7,669 nt of DNA from an uncultured archaeon (GTDB lineage Archaea > Thermoproteota > Nitrososphaeria > Conexivisphaerales > CALBHZ01). A program made the translations under genes and the position numbers. Shown in pieces: positions 6,198 through 7,669 of this stretch. The stretch covers positions 1-7,669 of the forward strand of contig CALBHZ010000179.1 of assembly GCA_937892815.1 (NCBI GenBank). Reading direction: 5' to 3'. The first letter of the stretch is position 1. Every line of letters begins with the position of its first letter. The notes beneath the pieces are model-generated. The model was not told the origin of the DNA. It ran no database searches and saw nothing but the letters and a program-made list of their open reading frames with translations.

Positions 6198-6887
6198 TTA
6201 TCTTAATTCCTTAAATATATATGATATCGCTTCCTCAACTCCCCTCCCCCTAGAGCTTTTAACTACTAAGTTCGCTTCCTTTTTAGCCAGTTCCGTCGCG
6301 TTTCCTACGGCTATGGAGAATCCAGCTACTTTAAACATCTCTACGTCCGTATCGCTATCCCCGATAGCTATTACCTCCTCTCTATCAATTCCCAAGAGCT
6401 CACATGCCTTTAGTAACCCCTTCCCTTTATCTACGTAATCCGCAACTATATGTAGCGCAAACCCGCTATCTACCACCTTCGTCTTTAAGCCCTCCTTTCT
6501 AATTATCCTATTGGCCTCTTCTATATCTATAGTTCTCTCTAAAACTACCTCGGTTAACCTGGGAAATCCTCTTCTAACCCTCACGTTAGGCAAGAGCTCG
6601 GAAAGTCTATGGAGGGTCTTCAACGGCTCGGTTATATCTCCAAGTAGGTATACGTCAAGAGGGTTCTTATATACGACCGCGCCTCCGTTTTCTCCTACCC
6701 CAACCCTTGTTGTACCGAATATAGCGGCTAAGGTGTATATCTCCCATATGCTTCTTCCACTCACCAATATTACCTTAAATCCAAATCTTTCAAGCATCCT
6801 CAGTAACGTAGGAATACCGGGAGTGACGTAATGTTCCTCTTCCGTTATAGTTCCATCGACGTCTAAAGCGACGCACTTAAACTTCAT
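6198..6887 (-). CDS. Phosphoglycolate phosphatase, archaeal HAD type
   Basis: This enzyme dephosphorylates 2-phosphoglycolate, or a similar small phosphate ester, in the cytoplasm. From the ATG at 6887 it is 229 residues, normal for the archaeal HAD-IIB phosphatases. Motif I is LDVDGTIT with D9 and D11. Motif II is VSGRS with S43. A C2-type cap follows, after the VGENGG segment characteristic of this family. The motif III lysine lies in DKGKGL (K154 or K156), and motif IV is GDSDTD with D177 and D181. An in-frame ATG at 6908 would add seven residues. I prefer 6887 because a TTTTAAAA box identical to the one before the winged-helix gene is centred 27 nt upstream. The gene leads a two-gene unit with argS. 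Family assignment is strong; the exact substrate is inferred from the family. Confidence 0.92.
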   Translation of the reverse strand: MKFKCVALDVDGTITEEEHYVTPGIPTLLRMLERFGFKVILVSGRSIWEIYTLAAIFGTTRVGVGENGGAVVYKNPLDVYLLGDITEPLKTLHRLSELLPNVRVRRGFPRLTEVVLERTIDIEEANRIIRKEGLKTKVVDSGFALHIVADYVDKGKGLLKACELLGIDREEVIAIGDSDTDVEMFKVAGFSIAVGNATELAKKEANLVVKSSRGRGVEEAISYIFKELR

Positions 6888-6910
6888 CGCCTTTCCTTCG
6901 AAATCCATCC

Positions 6911-6918
6911 TTTTAAAA
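6911..6918 (-). promoter_or_regulatory. TATA-like box for the phosphoglycolate phosphatase-argS unit
   Basis: TTTTAAAA on the minus strand is centred 27-28 nt before the ATG at 6887. It predicts a leaderless transcript that starts at that ATG. Confidence 0.55.
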
Positions 6919-6930
6919 TTCTACCTCTAG

Positions 6931-6938
6931 TATATACC
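6931..6938 (-). promoter_or_regulatory. Second TATA-like box, for the longer start
   Basis: GGTATATA on the minus strand is centred 26-27 nt before the alternative ATG at 6908. If it is used, the mRNA would begin at the longer start. It could equally be part of the general A/T richness of this divergent promoter region. Confidence 0.35.
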
Positions 6939-6958
6939 ATCTATATATTTTTACGGAA

Positions 6959-6968
6959 TTTATATAAA
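6959..6968 (+). promoter_or_regulatory. TATA-like box upstream of the carboxyltransferase remnant
   Basis: TTTATATAAA on the plus strand is a good archaeal TATA consensus, predicting a start near 6990. It lies about 40 nt before the first candidate codon (7007) of the decayed gene. It may be the surviving promoter of that gene, but the TATATA-rich context makes it uncertain. Confidence 0.35.
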
Positions 6969-7006
6969 TTATGACATGATATTTACAGAAATCATAACTC
7001 CCTTAT

Positions 7007-7605
7007 ATGAGAGGACAACTCGGTGATCGGAATGATCGTATAAGCCCTTTCGAGAAGAGATAGATTATCGACCTTTAGGAAGCTAAAAAGCCGCTGTAAA
7101 AGGAGAGAAGCTATCGAAAAGCAACATAGAAGAGGCAAGTTAACTGCTAGAGGAAGGCTTTCTCATCTCTTCGATGATAAGTACTTAGAGCTAGAGGTAT
7201 ATGAGCTACATAGAGCGCAGAGCTCAGAATGAAATCTAAAAGAGCATTTAGAGATGGTGTCATAATAGCTGTTGGAAAGCGGGAGAGATATTCCTGCCAT
7301 AGCTCGAGATTTTACGTTTACGATGAAATCCTTAGGCTTAATTCTCTAGCCTCAGACAAAATACCTCAAATGACCATAATGGGTCCAGAAGATGCCGCAC
7401 AAATATTGCTAGATAAAGGCTTATAACGGTAGAATCGGAAAAGAAGAGCGAAATAATCGCTCAATTTGCAAATGATATAGGGAGAAGTTTGCCAATCCTT
7501 TCGTAGCTGCCTCAAGAGGTTATGTAGATCAGGTAATAGAGCCTAAGAGAAACCAGACGTATGTTGATTAAGGCTGAACTGTTCTGGTTGTCCGCTACTT
7601 TTGGA
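7007..7605 (+). pseudogene. Decayed carboxyltransferase (acyl-CoA carboxylase beta, pccB/mmdA-like)
   Basis: Intact homologues of about 515 residues carry the carboxyltransferase half of propionyl/acetyl-CoA carboxylase. Here only about 600 bp remain, with family motifs scattered over all three frames. The probable start region (7007-7060) meets stops at 7061, 7076 and 7094. Then come AIEKQHRRGKLTAR (from 7110, frame 3), a shift near 7229 to KRAFRDGVI, and SSRFYVY followed directly by DEILRLNSLAS. MGPEDAAQILL follows, then KKSEIIAQFAND (7441-7476), and a shift to YREKFANPFVAASRGYVD (7476-7529). An extra base near 7548 restores ETRRMLIKA. Two segments of the normal protein are missing: the stretch around GGSLGE and the large central part with the oxyanion loops. 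Conserved residues are also substituted (TARER to TARGR, GDGV to RDGV). No functional enzyme can be made. The far end is cut off by adapter sequence. Confidence 0.85.
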
Positions 7606-7669
7606 CTGTCTCTTATACACATCTCCGAGCCCACGAGACCTCTCTACATCTCGTATGCCGTCTTCTGCT
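7606..7669. other. Illumina Nextera adapter read-through (artefact)
   Basis: The last 64 bases are not genomic. Positions 7606-7624 (CTGTCTCTTATACACATCT) are the Tn5 mosaic end. Positions 7625-7639 (CCGAGCCCACGAGAC) complete the Nextera read-2 adapter. Positions 7640-7647 (CTCTCTAC) match the i7 index known as N707. Positions 7648-7669 (ATCTCGTATGCC and onward) are the start of the P7 flow-cell sequence. The order is exactly that of a library molecule read past its insert, so genomic sequence ends at 7605. Confidence 0.98.

Noticed and set aside
6909..7006. Possible tRNA or small RNA gene in the A/T-rich gap
   Set aside because: No cloverleaf arms, T-loop consensus or stable GC-rich stem is visible. 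The content is TATA-like promoter sequence.
7229..7426. Open frame of 65 codons starting with ATG, as an independent small gene
   Set aside because: Its residues are carboxyltransferase fragments (RDGVI, DEILRLNSLAS, MGPEDAAQILL) joined across deletions, and matching fragments lie in other frames on both sides. It is part of the pseudogene.
7606..7624. Tn5 mosaic end as a sign of a transposon or insertion site
   Set aside because: It is followed by the Nextera adapter, an i7 index and P7 sequence, so it comes from library preparation and not from a mobile element.

Overview
The window looks like the end of a contig from a thermophilic archaeon, most likely Thermoproteota/TACK-like, though lineage cannot be settled by eye. 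The signs are an archaeal-type arginyl-tRNA synthetase, an archaeal-family phosphoglycolate phosphatase, heavy use of AGG/AGA and ATA codons, frequent TTG/GTG starts, and A/T-rich TATA-like boxes about 27 nt upstream of first genes with no room for a leader. Genes inside operons instead carry Shine-Dalgarno sequences.

Layout. (1) 1-1598, + strand: the end of a succinate dehydrogenase/fumarate reductase operon, with a 5'-truncated iron-sulfur subunit (sdhB) and two small histidine-bearing membrane subunits (sdhC, sdhD). (2) 1653-1898, +: a small soluble protein of unknown function with its own promoter. (3) 1895-3179, -: endonuclease IV (nfo), then a membrane-anchored winged-helix regulator with its own TATA box. 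The regulator gene ends in a 4-bp tail-to-tail overlap with the small gene. (4) 3259-4317, +: a YjbQ/UPF0047 protein and a SerB-like HAD phosphatase, divergent from nfo across a 79-bp two-promoter region. (5) 4312-6887, -: phosphoglycolate phosphatase followed 8 bp later by argS, whose end overlaps the HAD gene by 6 bp. (6) 6909-7605: an A/T-rich promoter region and then a strongly decayed carboxyltransferase (propionyl-CoA carboxylase beta/pccB-like) gene with stops, frameshifts and two large internal deletions. (7) 7606-7669: not biological; it is Illumina Nextera adapter with an i7 barcode, so the real DNA ends at about 7605.

Most of the window is housekeeping: respiration or TCA cycle, base-excision repair, phosphoglycolate salvage and translation. 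I see no new defence, mobile or biosynthetic system, no RNA genes and no CRISPR. The observations most worth a second look are the dying carboxyltransferase, the adapter read-through, the paired heme-type membrane subunits of the Sdh complex, the membrane-bound regulator with a long palindrome in its coding sequence, and the uncharacterised 81-residue protein.
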